Of a stretch of DNA of 64,000 nt, positions 1 to 8,130 are shown piece by piece. How positions within the stretch are numbered: the first letter of the stretch is position 1; the number at the start of each line of letters is the position of its first letter. The DNA is from Marinobacter sp. (GTDB lineage: Bacteria > Pseudomonadota > Gammaproteobacteria > Pseudomonadales > Oleiphilaceae): the NCBI GenBank assembly GCA_030457765.1, contig JAKDUK010000004.1, positions 1-64,000 of the forward strand. Direction: 5' to 3'. A model generated the notes under the pieces. The model saw only the letters and a list, made by a program, of their open reading frames with translations. It was not told the origin of the DNA and did no database searches. Position numbers and translations under genes: made by a program.

Positions 1-119
1 GTATAGCGATAGTTTTATATGCTAAAACCGTCGAAGTTACTTACATCTTTGCATTCTATTCTATTCAGATTTACTTAAAGTTTTTCTTAATAGACTGAAA
101 AATAGCGGTTTTAAATAGG

Positions 120-134
120 TGGCATGGAAGATGC
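120..134 (+). promoter_or_regulatory. sigma-54 (-24/-12) promoter of the first PEP-CTERM gene
   Basis: The sequence TGGCATGGAAGATGC matches the RpoN consensus TGGCAC-N5-TTGC, with the invariant GG and GC separated by exactly ten bases. It would start transcription near base 146, about 60 bases before the start codon at 209. The window also encodes PrsR, a sigma-54 activator of the PEP-CTERM system, and a comparable element precedes the second PEP-CTERM gene. The activator binding site should lie further upstream and may be outside the window. Confidence 0.75.
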
Positions 135-208
135 TTTGATACGTTCGTAGCGCTGATACGTTAAATTGAAATTTTGCTGACAGCGCCTTATATCAAGGAG
201 AGACGACA

Positions 209-1042
209 ATGAAGAGCATCCACAAGAAAACGCTTCTAGCTTCACTGGTTGTGCCATTTGCGTTAGGCGTTCAGTCCGCTAACGCAGGGCCTGTTACAAA
301 CTGGGATTATTCCGTAGCTAGCTCGTTCACCGATTTCAGCTCCACTGGCGGAGATGGTTCCGTTACTTCATCTAACGCTAACCACACCCTATCATGGGGA
401 ACAACTGGTGATCAGTCGTCTATTAATATAGATGATGCATCCGGAACTGACCTTGAAACTAACGAGGGGTTTGTTTCGGGTGGCGATTTCACTCATACCA
501 ACAATATCATCATGGCTGCAGATGATGCGTTAAGCAGCTTCGATCTACAATCGACTCTAACACTGACGCCGACAGCTCCCGCGGTAGGTTCTGATTACGG
601 CCTGGACCCTATAACCTTCAACGGCTTCTTCACTGAAACGGTGAACACGAACGGAAACTGCGTCGCGGCGTCTTCTGGTATTCCGTGTGATGATATATTC
701 ACTCTTGGCAACATAAGCAATGCTGGAGCGAGTGTTGTTGAGGATGATGAAGGCAATGATGTTTTACAGTTCGACCAGTCGTTCACTCTCGGCGATGGCT
801 ACAACTACACTGTATATCTTCAGTTAGCAGGGCTGAGCTTCCTGGATGATGACGCTTGTAGTGCAGCAGGCGCTGGCACAGGTTGTGTTGGCCTTCTGAC
901 CCAAGAGGAGCAAGTCAACACTTTCGCGACCCAGTTCCGGATCGCCGCTGCGGCGGTACCTGAGCCAGGCACGCTGGCACTGCTAGGCATGGGGCTTGCT
1001 GGTCTTGGACTGAGCCGCAGGAAAAGCGCAGCTAAGTCATAA
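209..1042 (+). CDS. THxN family PEP-CTERM sorting domain protein
   Basis: Exported surface or matrix protein of 277 residues. A Sec signal peptide covers about residues 1-26 and ends in ANA. The C-terminus (about 250-277) is a PEP-CTERM tail: VPEPGTLALLG, a hydrophobic helix and a basic end (SRRK), which exosortase recognises. The motif THTN at about residues 95-98 fits the THxN subfamily. The mature part is rich in Thr, Ser, Asp and Asn, with four cysteines between the THTN motif and the tail. The start is supported by AAGGAGAG upstream and a sigma-54 promoter. In this class such proteins are linked to exopolysaccharide and flocs; the specific role of this protein is unknown. Confidence 0.9.
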   Translation: MKSIHKKTLLASLVVPFALGVQSANAGPVTNWDYSVASSFTDFSSTGGDGSVTSSNANHTLSWGTTGDQSSINIDDASGTDLETNEGFVSGGDFTHTNNIIMAADDALSSFDLQSTLTLTPTAPAVGSDYGLDPITFNGFFTETVNTNGNCVAASSGIPCDDIFTLGNISNAGASVVEDDEGNDVLQFDQSFTLGDGYNYTVYLQLAGLSFLDDDACSAAGAGTGCVGLLTQEEQVNTFATQFRIAAAAVPEPGTLALLGMGLAGLGLSRRKSAAKS

Positions 1043-1085
1043 TATTGGGTTAATAACCATAACGTGTAGATAATTAAGCTGTTTT

Positions 1086-1119
1086 AAAGCCCCCGCTCTT
1101 GCAAGATCGGGGGCTTTTT
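1086..1119. terminator. bidirectional rho-independent terminator
   Basis: The stem AAAGCCCCCG pairs with CGGGGGCTTTT, with T-rich and A-rich flanks, so it can end transcripts on both strands. It sits between the convergent PEP-CTERM gene and the acyltransferase gene. Confidence 0.85.
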
Positions 1120-1133
1120 CGTGGTGAGGAGAG

Positions 1134-1937
1134 TTACGCAACTTGCCTGTTATTTTCTCGATCATTTTGGCGGCATTTTTCCGGCAAATACTTCCCATCT
1201 TCGGTAATAAGTGACCACACATCGGGCCGGCGTACTCGTATACGCTCTAGCAGTGATGCAGCCTCAGTGAACGCAGGGCGACGACGGCCGTGATAGTCCA
1301 GCACTGGACCCACGTGATCAAATTCTACGCCAAACCGCTTTAACAGGCGCAGCTGCGCCGGCTCCATGACCGCCATCCAATGTGTTATACGATGCTTGAC
1401 TGACATCTGGAGAATAGCGGCGAAAAGCCCCAGGCTGATATAGGGCATGGCGCGTTTGCCATTCTCAGAGTCGCTGTAATAGGCAGACTCGCTGATGCCT
1501 GAGACCGACTTTTCCTCATTGAGTCGCCGACGAAACTCTCTGCTGACGGCCATCCGCGATATTTCCGCTATTTGTTGGCGGCATACGCTTGCGAATGCCC
1601 CCTGTGCGGGTTGATCCATCCGACTAATACAGGGGCCTTCCATGGGAAAGTCGGTCTGTTCTGAGCCGTCTCCTGCCAAAACAAGCCGAACCGCGGCCAC
1701 GCTGTCTCCGGTTATAGTGTGTCGGATCAATCCGTGAACAGAATGCGGGTCGTAGGTATCATGCTCGCGTTTATCGGTGAAACAACTAGGGTCTTCAAAC
1801 GGTCGGTCTATGCAATAGACCTGATACCGAACTTCGAAGACCTCGTTAATTGTTTCTGGTGACTCGGCCAGTTGAACATTGAATACCGAGTTGAAAATGG
1901 TGCTGACGTTTTCGTGAGTGTGTTGGACGGTTTGCAC
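1134..1937 (-). CDS. PEP-CTERM/exosortase system-associated acyltransferase (N-acyl amino acid synthase type)
   Basis: A 267-residue GNAT-fold enzyme resembling LuxI/FeeM autoinducer and N-acyl amino acid synthases. The N-terminal signature EVRYQVYCIDRPFEDP is typical of the exosortase-associated family (TIGR03694 type), and a central segment REFRRRLNEEK matches the conserved Arg-rich strand. Family members are thought to move a fatty acyl chain from acyl-ACP to an amino acid. It lies 23 bases after the VAO-type oxidase gene on the same strand, so the two are probably one transcript. The PEP-CTERM genes and prsKRT around it fit the known genomic link of this family. The substrate is not predictable from sequence. 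Confidence 0.88.
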   Translation of the reverse strand: MQTVQHTHENVSTIFNSVFNVQLAESPETINEVFEVRYQVYCIDRPFEDPSCFTDKREHDTYDPHSVHGLIRHTITGDSVAAVRLVLAGDGSEQTDFPMEGPCISRMDQPAQGAFASVCRQQIAEISRMAVSREFRRRLNEEKSVSGISESAYYSDSENGKRAMPYISLGLFAAILQMSVKHRITHWMAVMEPAQLRLLKRFGVEFDHVGPVLDYHGRRRPAFTEAASLLERIRVRRPDVWSLITEDGKYLPEKCRQNDRENNRQVA

Positions 1938-1960
1938 TTTAGGTCCTCATTTTCCGTTCA

Positions 1961-3583
1961 TTAAGCTTCGGAATGTTTGATTCTGGGCACGTAACGTCCG
2001 GGTGCCAGAATGAAGTTAGGGTCGACAGCGGCTTTTAATTGGCTGGCAAAGTTGAAGAAAGCAGAGTCACCAGTATTAATAAGCTCCATCGCATCGATAT
2101 TAAGGCGGTACGGCAAGAAGCCTTCTTTTTGCCCTGCGGCATACAGTGCGCGATAGCAATCGTTGGCTCGTGTGGTTGCATCTGGGTTTTTGCGATCAAA
2201 CAGTAGGGGAACCGTAGAATCGAAACAGCGATCGTTTATGGTGGTTAGAGTAATGAGCGGGTTGATGCCGTACTGCGGGCAAATCCTCTCAATCATGTCG
2301 ATATAGCGGCGAGCGTCTTTTCCCCGTATTGGAACCAGTGGCGCAAACCATATAAGTCCACAGCCATCCCGTGCAGGATTTTTGGGCTGCCCTCGCTTGG
2401 GCGGGGTACCTGAGCGCCAATAGGCCAGTGCCAGCGCGACATCGTTGGGGGTGCCGTGCATGATTTCCAGCGCGCCCGAGAGGGTGTCTGCCATACCTCT
2501 CACTCGAGTTCCCAGCTTGCCAGGAAGGACACGGGCAATATTCTGGGCCCAATCGACCCTGCGCCTGTTGATAAAAATAAGGCGGTCGGTGACTGGTCCA
2601 AGAAGCCTGCGGAGTGTGCGTTTGGCCGCCTGCGCTACTTCCTTTGATGCGTATATTGCACCCACCCCGCTCCAGGCAGGAACGCCATGGCTACTGGCAA
2701 GCCGTTCAATTTCGTGCGCAGGAAGAACGCCGTCAACAGCCTTATCTTCCGGGAAGGGCGCCATCATCGAAAGCATGCGCTGGCTGTTGAGCAGGTTAAT
2801 GGCCACAACCGACCCGCTAAGGGCTAGCAGCACGGCTCTAACGGCAGGCACCAGTGCTTCCAGTTTGGCGTCGTCCTTTGTGGAGAAGAAAAATGCCGTC
2901 ACGGTGTCGGGGGCCGGTGCAAGGGCGATGGTGATACTTGTCACCACGCCGAAATTCCCTTGGCTGAAAAGCCCGTCGAGATAGGGGCCTACGCCCCATT
3001 TGAATAGACCATCTACTTCAGCGCCGCCAAGCTCGCTGAGCGGTGTTTGGTAGAGGGAGCCATTGGGTAAAACCGCTTCTACTTTTGTAACCGCTGCAAA
3101 ATGATCGGTAATCGGTGTAATGCCGTACCCTCTCTCAAGCGCATTGCCAAGAAGGCTGCAGTTGGGGCCGGCGCCCGTTACCGGGACAAGGTAGTTGCCA
3201 TCGTGGCAATCGAGAAATTCTCTCAGTGCCCCTTGGGTTACTCCGGGTTGAATGGTGATTACGCCCATCTCTGAATCAAAGTCAGAGATACGGTTCAGTG
3301 CGCTAAGGTCGAGAATGGCGCAACCTTCTTTAACCGGGTTGGCACTGCCATAGCCCCAGTTGTTGCCAGTGCTGACCGGGTAGATCGCAACGCTCCATCG
3401 TTGCCCGATTTGAAGAACATCCGAAACCTGTTCTTTGGTTTCTGGGCGGAGCACCGCTGGGATATATCGCTTGGCACCGATGGTGGAGGTGCCAACATAT
3501 GTTTCCCCAGCCGCAACAACTCTCGATTCGCCCAGAACGGTGGTCCATTCCACGATAGCAGATTCTATAGGGGTACTGTTCAC
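1961..3583 (-). CDS. VAO/PCMH-type FAD-binding oxidoreductase
   Basis: Flavoenzyme of about 540 residues related to vanillyl-alcohol oxidase and p-cresol methylhydroxylase. The FAD domain shows STGNNWGYGSANP, SLLGNALERGYGITP and GPYLDGLFSQGNFGVVT. The C-terminal domain has GFLPYRLNIDAM, whose Tyr-Arg pair aligns with the phenolate-binding Tyr503-Arg504 of VAO, and ends VDPNFILAPGRY. From my recollection of the VAO sequence, the residue that links FAD covalently (His422) is replaced here by an Asp/Ser segment, so FAD may be non-covalent. The GTG at 3583 is preferred over 3595 because GGAAG lies five bases upstream. It precedes the acyltransferase gene. A para-substituted phenol is the likely substrate class, by inference. 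Confidence 0.85.
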   Translation of the reverse strand: MNSTPIESAIVEWTTVLGESRVVAAGETYVGTSTIGAKRYIPAVLRPETKEQVSDVLQIGQRWSVAIYPVSTGNNWGYGSANPVKEGCAILDLSALNRISDFDSEMGVITIQPGVTQGALREFLDCHDGNYLVPVTGAGPNCSLLGNALERGYGITPITDHFAAVTKVEAVLPNGSLYQTPLSELGGAEVDGLFKWGVGPYLDGLFSQGNFGVVTSITIALAPAPDTVTAFFFSTKDDAKLEALVPAVRAVLLALSGSVVAINLLNSQRMLSMMAPFPEDKAVDGVLPAHEIERLASSHGVPAWSGVGAIYASKEVAQAAKRTLRRLLGPVTDRLIFINRRRVDWAQNIARVLPGKLGTRVRGMADTLSGALEIMHGTPNDVALALAYWRSGTPPKRGQPKNPARDGCGLIWFAPLVPIRGKDARRYIDMIERICPQYGINPLITLTTINDRCFDSTVPLLFDRKNPDATTRANDCYRALYAAGQKEGFLPYRLNIDAMELINTGDSAFFNFASQLKAAVDPNFILAPGRYVPRIKHSEA

Positions 3584-3595
3584 TGATGCTTCCAC

Positions 3596-3858
3596 GATTG
3601 ATCGGTGGCTTTAACGGCGTGCAAGATTAACGATTCCTGCCAGATTGTTCATTAATTGCGCAAAAGTATAGTAGAGATGTGGTTGACATAACATGTCGTT
3701 TCATTATCCCTTTATTTGCGAATCGATATGAAAAACGTCAAATTAAACAGATGGTTGTAGCGATATTATAGAAAGGTGGTACGCGTGTGATTTGTTAAAT
3801 AATGTTAACTGGGATAGGTGTCGATCAGTTAATGCGTCAATTTGGGCCGTTTCAATGT
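3596..3858. other. intergenic region upstream of the VAO-type gene
   Basis: AT-rich stretch that must hold the promoter of the leftward VAO-acyltransferase operon. On the minus strand I see a TATACT-like -10 but no convincing -35, and no correctly spaced sigma-54 GG-N10-GC. No open reading frame of note. Confidence 0.4.
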
Positions 3859-3889
3859 AAAAAAAGCCAGCGTAAGCTGGCTTTCTTTT
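3859..3889. terminator. second of two tandem terminators after prsT
   Basis: AAAAAAAGCCAGC-GTAA-GCTGGCTTTCTTTT forms a short GC stem with a tight tetraloop. Read leftward it ends in a run of U, so it backs up the first prsT terminator. It could also work rightward. Confidence 0.75.
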
Positions 3890-3894
3890 GAAAT

Positions 3895-3931
3895 AAAAAA
3901 AGGCCTGAGGGTTTTACCCTTCAGGCCTTTT
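3895..3931. terminator. first of two tandem terminators after prsT
   Basis: AGGCCTGAGGGT and ACCCTTCAGGCCT pair with a single-base bulge, flanked by A7 on the left and T on the right. It is 36 bases past the prsT stop codon and fits leftward termination of the prsKRT operon. Confidence 0.8.
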
Positions 3932-3966
3932 ACTTTCACGTTGTTTTTTGCTTTTGCCGATGCTTT

Positions 3967-6603
3967 TTACATCGCCTTTTTTACTGTTTCCAAGTGCGCC
4001 CCTATTTCTTCATTTTCTGGCGCAAGGGTTAGGGCTTTCTCGATGATCGTTTTAGCTTCTGCATGCTTTCCAGCCAGGTGGAGAATCCAGCCATGGGTAT
4101 CCAGAGTGGCAGCGTTATTGGGGGCCAGTTCGCTTGCCTGTGAGGCAAGTTGCGTCGCCCGCTCGGAATTCTCTTTACGAAGTATCCAGGCCAAATTGTT
4201 CAGTGCTGCAATGTTGTTTGGTTGTTTTGCGAGGACCTGCTCATAATGGTTTGCTGCCTCGGTATCGTGGTTGTTGGTCATCAACCAGTCTGCTCGCGCC
4301 AGGTGCGCCGCAAGGTTTTGTGGTGCCTGGTTAAGCCAGTCTTCCGTTAGGGTATCGAGCGAGCTCGGGTTTTGAGTTTTAGCAAGCCCCATAAGGGTGG
4401 GCATAAGTTGTGTATTTTCGGTTTCTTGCCATTTTTCTAGAAGGTATTCGTAAGCCGCTTCAGGCCCTTTTTGTTGGCTGAGTAACTTGGCTCGCGCAAG
4501 AATGGTCGCACTCACTTCACCGTGGGTATCCTCTACTGCGTCCAATGCCGCGAAAGCGTCGTCTAGCTTACCCTCCATTTGAGCGATTCTTACTGTCAGT
4601 AATGACAATTTGAGGTTATCGGGTGCAAGAGCAATTGCTTCGGCTGCTTTGGTGCGGGCCTGCCCCCACTGTTTATTGTCTACCGCTAATTGAGCTTCGG
4701 CCAGTAGCAGTTGGCCATAAGCACGCATAACGGTTGCAGATTCGGCATCTTCCCACTTGGCAAGAGTCGTCCGTGCTTGTTCCAGATTGCCTTCACTGAT
4801 GTCTATCAGCGCGGTGAGCGTGTCGGTATTGCGTTCAAGTTCTGGGTTTGTCTCGGCAACCTCCGCCAGCCAGGTTCTGGCTTCGGTTGCCGTGTGGTTT
4901 TGCATATAAATTCGACCAGCCTGCTGAAGCGGGCGTATCGAATCCGGGGTGATAGTTGCAGCTTCTATTAGCAATTCAATGGCTTTTTCGCTTTTGTCTG
5001 ATTGGGCATAAAGGCTGGCCAGTGCAACTTTTGGGGCTTGTAGCTCTGGTTTTTTATTCACAAGCTTCTCAAGCCGTGTTGTGGCTTTATCCAGGTTGCC
5101 AAGCCTGGTATCTGTGAGACTTGCCAGCATAATGGCACGGGGGTACTCGCCGTAACCGTTGATTAGCGAGTCGCGAATCTCTGCCGCTTCCTGTTTTTCC
5201 CCCTGCTGAAGCAACACGTTTAGGTAGGTACTTGTTGTAGACCAGTCCGCGGGGTTGGCTGTGAAGGCCATTCTCAATTGCCCAAGCGCTTGTTCTGGTT
5301 TGTTGTCTTGCAGATAGTACTTTGCCAAGGCAAGCCGGAACCGCACGCGTTCGGGCGCTTGGCTGATAGCTTTACTGAGACTGGCGATGCCGCTGTCTTC
5401 ATGGCCAGGTAAACTGAGCGCCAAAACGCCGTGCATGGCCAGGAGCTCGTCGTCGTTGGGGCGAGCTTCTATGGCACGGGTCAGGGTTTTTAGAGCGGCT
5501 TCTCGCTCTCCGGTGTCTATCTGCGCCATGGTTGCGGCCCGGATAAACTGGGTAGGTGTAGTTTCCGGGTCGAGGTTTTCTGTGAGTAATTGTGCGCCTT
5601 CTTCCAACTCGCCGGTGCCCGCAGTAATTGCCCCCAACATCAGGGCAACTCTTTCGTTACCCGGGTCTAGTTTCAGGGTATCTCGAAGAATGGTTTTTGC
5701 TTCTTCAAAATTGCTGTCTTTCAAGGCGGTAACAGCCGCTGCGGCTTGGTCCCGTGCGTCGGTGTTTGTGTTTTCTGACAGCACCCGGTTATAAATTTGA
5801 GCTTCGGACATCTTGCCTTGTTCTGTTAATACTTGGGAGAGTATGGTCAATACTCTACGGCGTATGGGCAGGAGCATGTCCGATGTCGGGAGTACGCCAA
5901 CAGCGTCTGTGAGTGTTGCGGATGATTCTTCCAACCGATTCAGTCGGTACTGCGCCAAGCCTTGCCAGTATAGAACGTTTGGTGTTTGTTCATTCTTATC
6001 AAGCCAGTCGCTGGCAGTCTTTACGGCTTGTGTGTTCTGGCCAAGAGCTATCTGGGTTTGCAGGGTTCCCGTGATGACCTCGGTATTTGCAGGGTTGTCG
6101 GAAGCGAGTTTGTTGTACAGCGAAAGTGCCTCAACGGCATTGCCGGATCTGCGCACAGACTCAGCGCGAATTAGCGCGGCTTCAAGCTCTTCTTCGGGCG
6201 AGCTTGGTGTCTGCAATGCAAGTGTTTCAGTTGCCGAGAGGTGTTTGCCTTGCTCTACGTAGGCCCGTGCAAGGAGCAGGGCTACGGTGTCGGGATGTTC
6301 CTGCAGCCAGGGTTTGAGCAGGTCTGCTGCTTCTTGTGCGACGCCGATCTGCAAATATAGCTCAGCTAGCCGCACAATGTGCTCTACATTGTTTGGGTCT
6401 TTCTGAATGGCATTTTTGACCTCAAGCAGGGCTGAGCGAAATTGACCCTGCTCAGAGTAGGTCTCAGCCCGGGATATGTGAGACAGCGCTTCTGATGATT
6501 CGGGGCCACCGTTGCAGCCTGTGAGCATCGGTGTTGTAAACAATAGGCTGCCTGCAAACATCAGCCCAGGTAGTGATTTGGTTATTGTTTGCTTTGTTAT
6601 CAT
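3967..6603 (-). CDS. prsT: PEP-CTERM system TPR-repeat lipoprotein PrsT
   Basis: Outer-envelope lipoprotein of about 878 residues. The signal peptide ends in the lipobox LTGC, giving a lipidated Cys near residue 30. The rest is a continuous array of TPR helices (for example LYLQIGVAQEAADLL), with the length expected for the PEP-CTERM TPR lipoprotein family (TIGR02917 type). The ATG at 6603 is chosen because AAGGAG lies 10 bases upstream; the longer ORF start at 6612 leaves only one base to that site. It is the last gene of prsK-prsR-prsT, 51 bases after prsR. The family is proposed to help PEP-CTERM protein sorting or polysaccharide export. Confidence 0.92.
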   Translation of the reverse strand: MITKQTITKSLPGLMFAGSLLFTTPMLTGCNGGPESSEALSHISRAETYSEQGQFRSALLEVKNAIQKDPNNVEHIVRLAELYLQIGVAQEAADLLKPWLQEHPDTVALLLARAYVEQGKHLSATETLALQTPSSPEEELEAALIRAESVRRSGNAVEALSLYNKLASDNPANTEVITGTLQTQIALGQNTQAVKTASDWLDKNEQTPNVLYWQGLAQYRLNRLEESSATLTDAVGVLPTSDMLLPIRRRVLTILSQVLTEQGKMSEAQIYNRVLSENTNTDARDQAAAAVTALKDSNFEEAKTILRDTLKLDPGNERVALMLGAITAGTGELEEGAQLLTENLDPETTPTQFIRAATMAQIDTGEREAALKTLTRAIEARPNDDELLAMHGVLALSLPGHEDSGIASLSKAISQAPERVRFRLALAKYYLQDNKPEQALGQLRMAFTANPADWSTTSTYLNVLLQQGEKQEAAEIRDSLINGYGEYPRAIMLASLTDTRLGNLDKATTRLEKLVNKKPELQAPKVALASLYAQSDKSEKAIELLIEAATITPDSIRPLQQAGRIYMQNHTATEARTWLAEVAETNPELERNTDTLTALIDISEGNLEQARTTLAKWEDAESATVMRAYGQLLLAEAQLAVDNKQWGQARTKAAEAIALAPDNLKLSLLTVRIAQMEGKLDDAFAALDAVEDTHGEVSATILARAKLLSQQKGPEAAYEYLLEKWQETENTQLMPTLMGLAKTQNPSSLDTLTEDWLNQAPQNLAAHLARADWLMTNNHDTEAANHYEQVLAKQPNNIAALNNLAWILRKENSERATQLASQASELAPNNAATLDTHGWILHLAGKHAEAKTIIEKALTLAPENEEIGAHLETVKKAM

Positions 6604-6654
6604 GTAAACCATGCTCCTTGAGCTATTTGCGATCAGCGCATACTTGGAAGTTGC

Positions 6655-8028
6655 TCAGCCTTCCGGAGCGACTGCCGATGTGTCGATTTTATATTTGTCA
6701 GTGAGATTATAGAGGGTAGGGCGGGTAACACCCAGTAACCTGGAGGCCTGTGTCATATTGTAGCTGCTGGCCTGAAGCGCTTGTACGATAGCCTTGCTTT
6801 CGGCTTGCTCGCGCACCTGGCGAAGATTTACGTGGTTTAGACCGGGTTGTTCGCAGCTGGGTAGATCCAGGTCTTCGCTGCTGATTCGCTTGCCATCGGT
6901 CATTATGGTCGCGCGTTTCACTTTGTTGATCATTTCTCGAACGTTACCCGGCCATGAATAGTTGTTGATGGCATTTACGGCGTCGTCGGTAAACGTGAGG
7001 TTTTGTCTGTCCATTTGCTTGCCAAGGGATTTCAGCAACGATTGGGCAATAACCAGGGCATCGCCGTCTCGCTCTCTTACGGCGGGCACATTAAGGGTTA
7101 TTTCGCTTATGCGGTAGTAAAGGTCTTCGCGAAACTCACCGTTTGTGATCAGTTCGGTCACGTTGCGGTGTGTGGCGCACACCACGCGCACATCCACGGG
7201 CACGGGTTTTACGGAGCCAACTCTGTCTACCACACGCTCCTGCAGGAACCGTAATAGCTTGGCTTGGAGTGACATTGGCATGTCGCCAATTTCATCAAGA
7301 AAGAGGGTGCCACCGTTGGCACTTTCAATTTTACCTTTTTTGGCTTGTGTCGCACCGGTAAAGGAGCCTTTCTCAAAGCCGAACAGCTCGCTTTCAAGCA
7401 GGTTCTCAGGGATGGCTGCGCAGTTAATGGCTGCAAATGCACGGTCAGCCCGTGGGCTCAGTTCGTGCAATGCGCGGGCGAGGACTTCTTTGCCGGTTCC
7501 GGTTTCGCCAGTGATGAGTGTGGTGACATCTGTGGGAGCCACTTTCTCTAAAGTGCGGCAGAGCGTCATCATTTGTGGGCTTGCGGCAATAATGCCTTTG
7601 ATATTTGTACCGTTGCCCTGCTGCATTAGCTCTTGGTTTTCACGCTCCAGTTCGGCAAGCCGAAAGGCGCGGTTGACCACAAACAAAAGAATATCAGCGT
7701 CTAGTGGCTTTTGGTAGAAATCGGACGCACCCATTCCTACTGCTTTAACGGCGTTTTCTTTGTCTTCGCGACCGGTCACCACAATAACTTTTGTTGCAGG
7801 CGCCAGCCGAAGAATTTCTTCCAGCAGTGCAAAGCCTTGTGTTGCGCCGCCTGGGTCTGGCGGCAGGCCAAGGTCTAACGTCACTACGTCTGGCTCTTCA
7901 CGTCGGAGGGCGGCAAGGGCCGCCTCTTTGTCGGAGGCAACAGTCACTTCCAGATCCTCGCTAAAGCACCAACGCATTTGGCTTTGCAAGCCCGGATCAT
8001 CCTCTACGATTAGCAGTCGTTTAGTCAC
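6655..8028 (-). CDS. prsR: PEP-CTERM-box sigma-54 response regulator PrsR
   Basis: NtrC-class activator of 457 residues. The receiver domain (about 1-120) has acidic residues EDD near position 9 and the phospho-acceptor Asp52 in TLDLGLPP. The AAA+ domain has Walker A GETGTGKE, the sigma-54 contact loop GSFTGA (a Ser variant of GAFTGA) and Walker B GGTLFLDEIGD. A Fis-type helix-turn-helix (ASRLLGVTRPTLYNLTDKY) is at the C-terminus. It follows prsK by about 100 bases on the same strand. It should activate RpoN promoters of PEP-CTERM genes, and two such promoters are in this window. Confidence 0.95.
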   Translation of the reverse strand: MTKRLLIVEDDPGLQSQMRWCFSEDLEVTVASDKEAALAALRREEPDVVTLDLGLPPDPGGATQGFALLEEILRLAPATKVIVVTGREDKENAVKAVGMGASDFYQKPLDADILLFVVNRAFRLAELERENQELMQQGNGTNIKGIIAASPQMMTLCRTLEKVAPTDVTTLITGETGTGKEVLARALHELSPRADRAFAAINCAAIPENLLESELFGFEKGSFTGATQAKKGKIESANGGTLFLDEIGDMPMSLQAKLLRFLQERVVDRVGSVKPVPVDVRVVCATHRNVTELITNGEFREDLYYRISEITLNVPAVRERDGDALVIAQSLLKSLGKQMDRQNLTFTDDAVNAINNYSWPGNVREMINKVKRATIMTDGKRISSEDLDLPSCEQPGLNHVNLRQVREQAESKAIVQALQASSYNMTQASRLLGVTRPTLYNLTDKYKIDTSAVAPEG

Positions 8029-8130
8029 AGCGGTAACAAGTCCTTTGTTTTGTTATTCCAGTACGTCTGATTCTTAACTGAACATTGACGCTTTGCAATG
8101 ATCGATTTGTTTGTTGTGAGTAGGTGCCAT

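Noticed and set aside
3596-3858. Sigma-54 promoter before the VAO-type gene
   Set aside because: Several GC/CC pairs were checked on the minus strand, none at the required 10-base separation.
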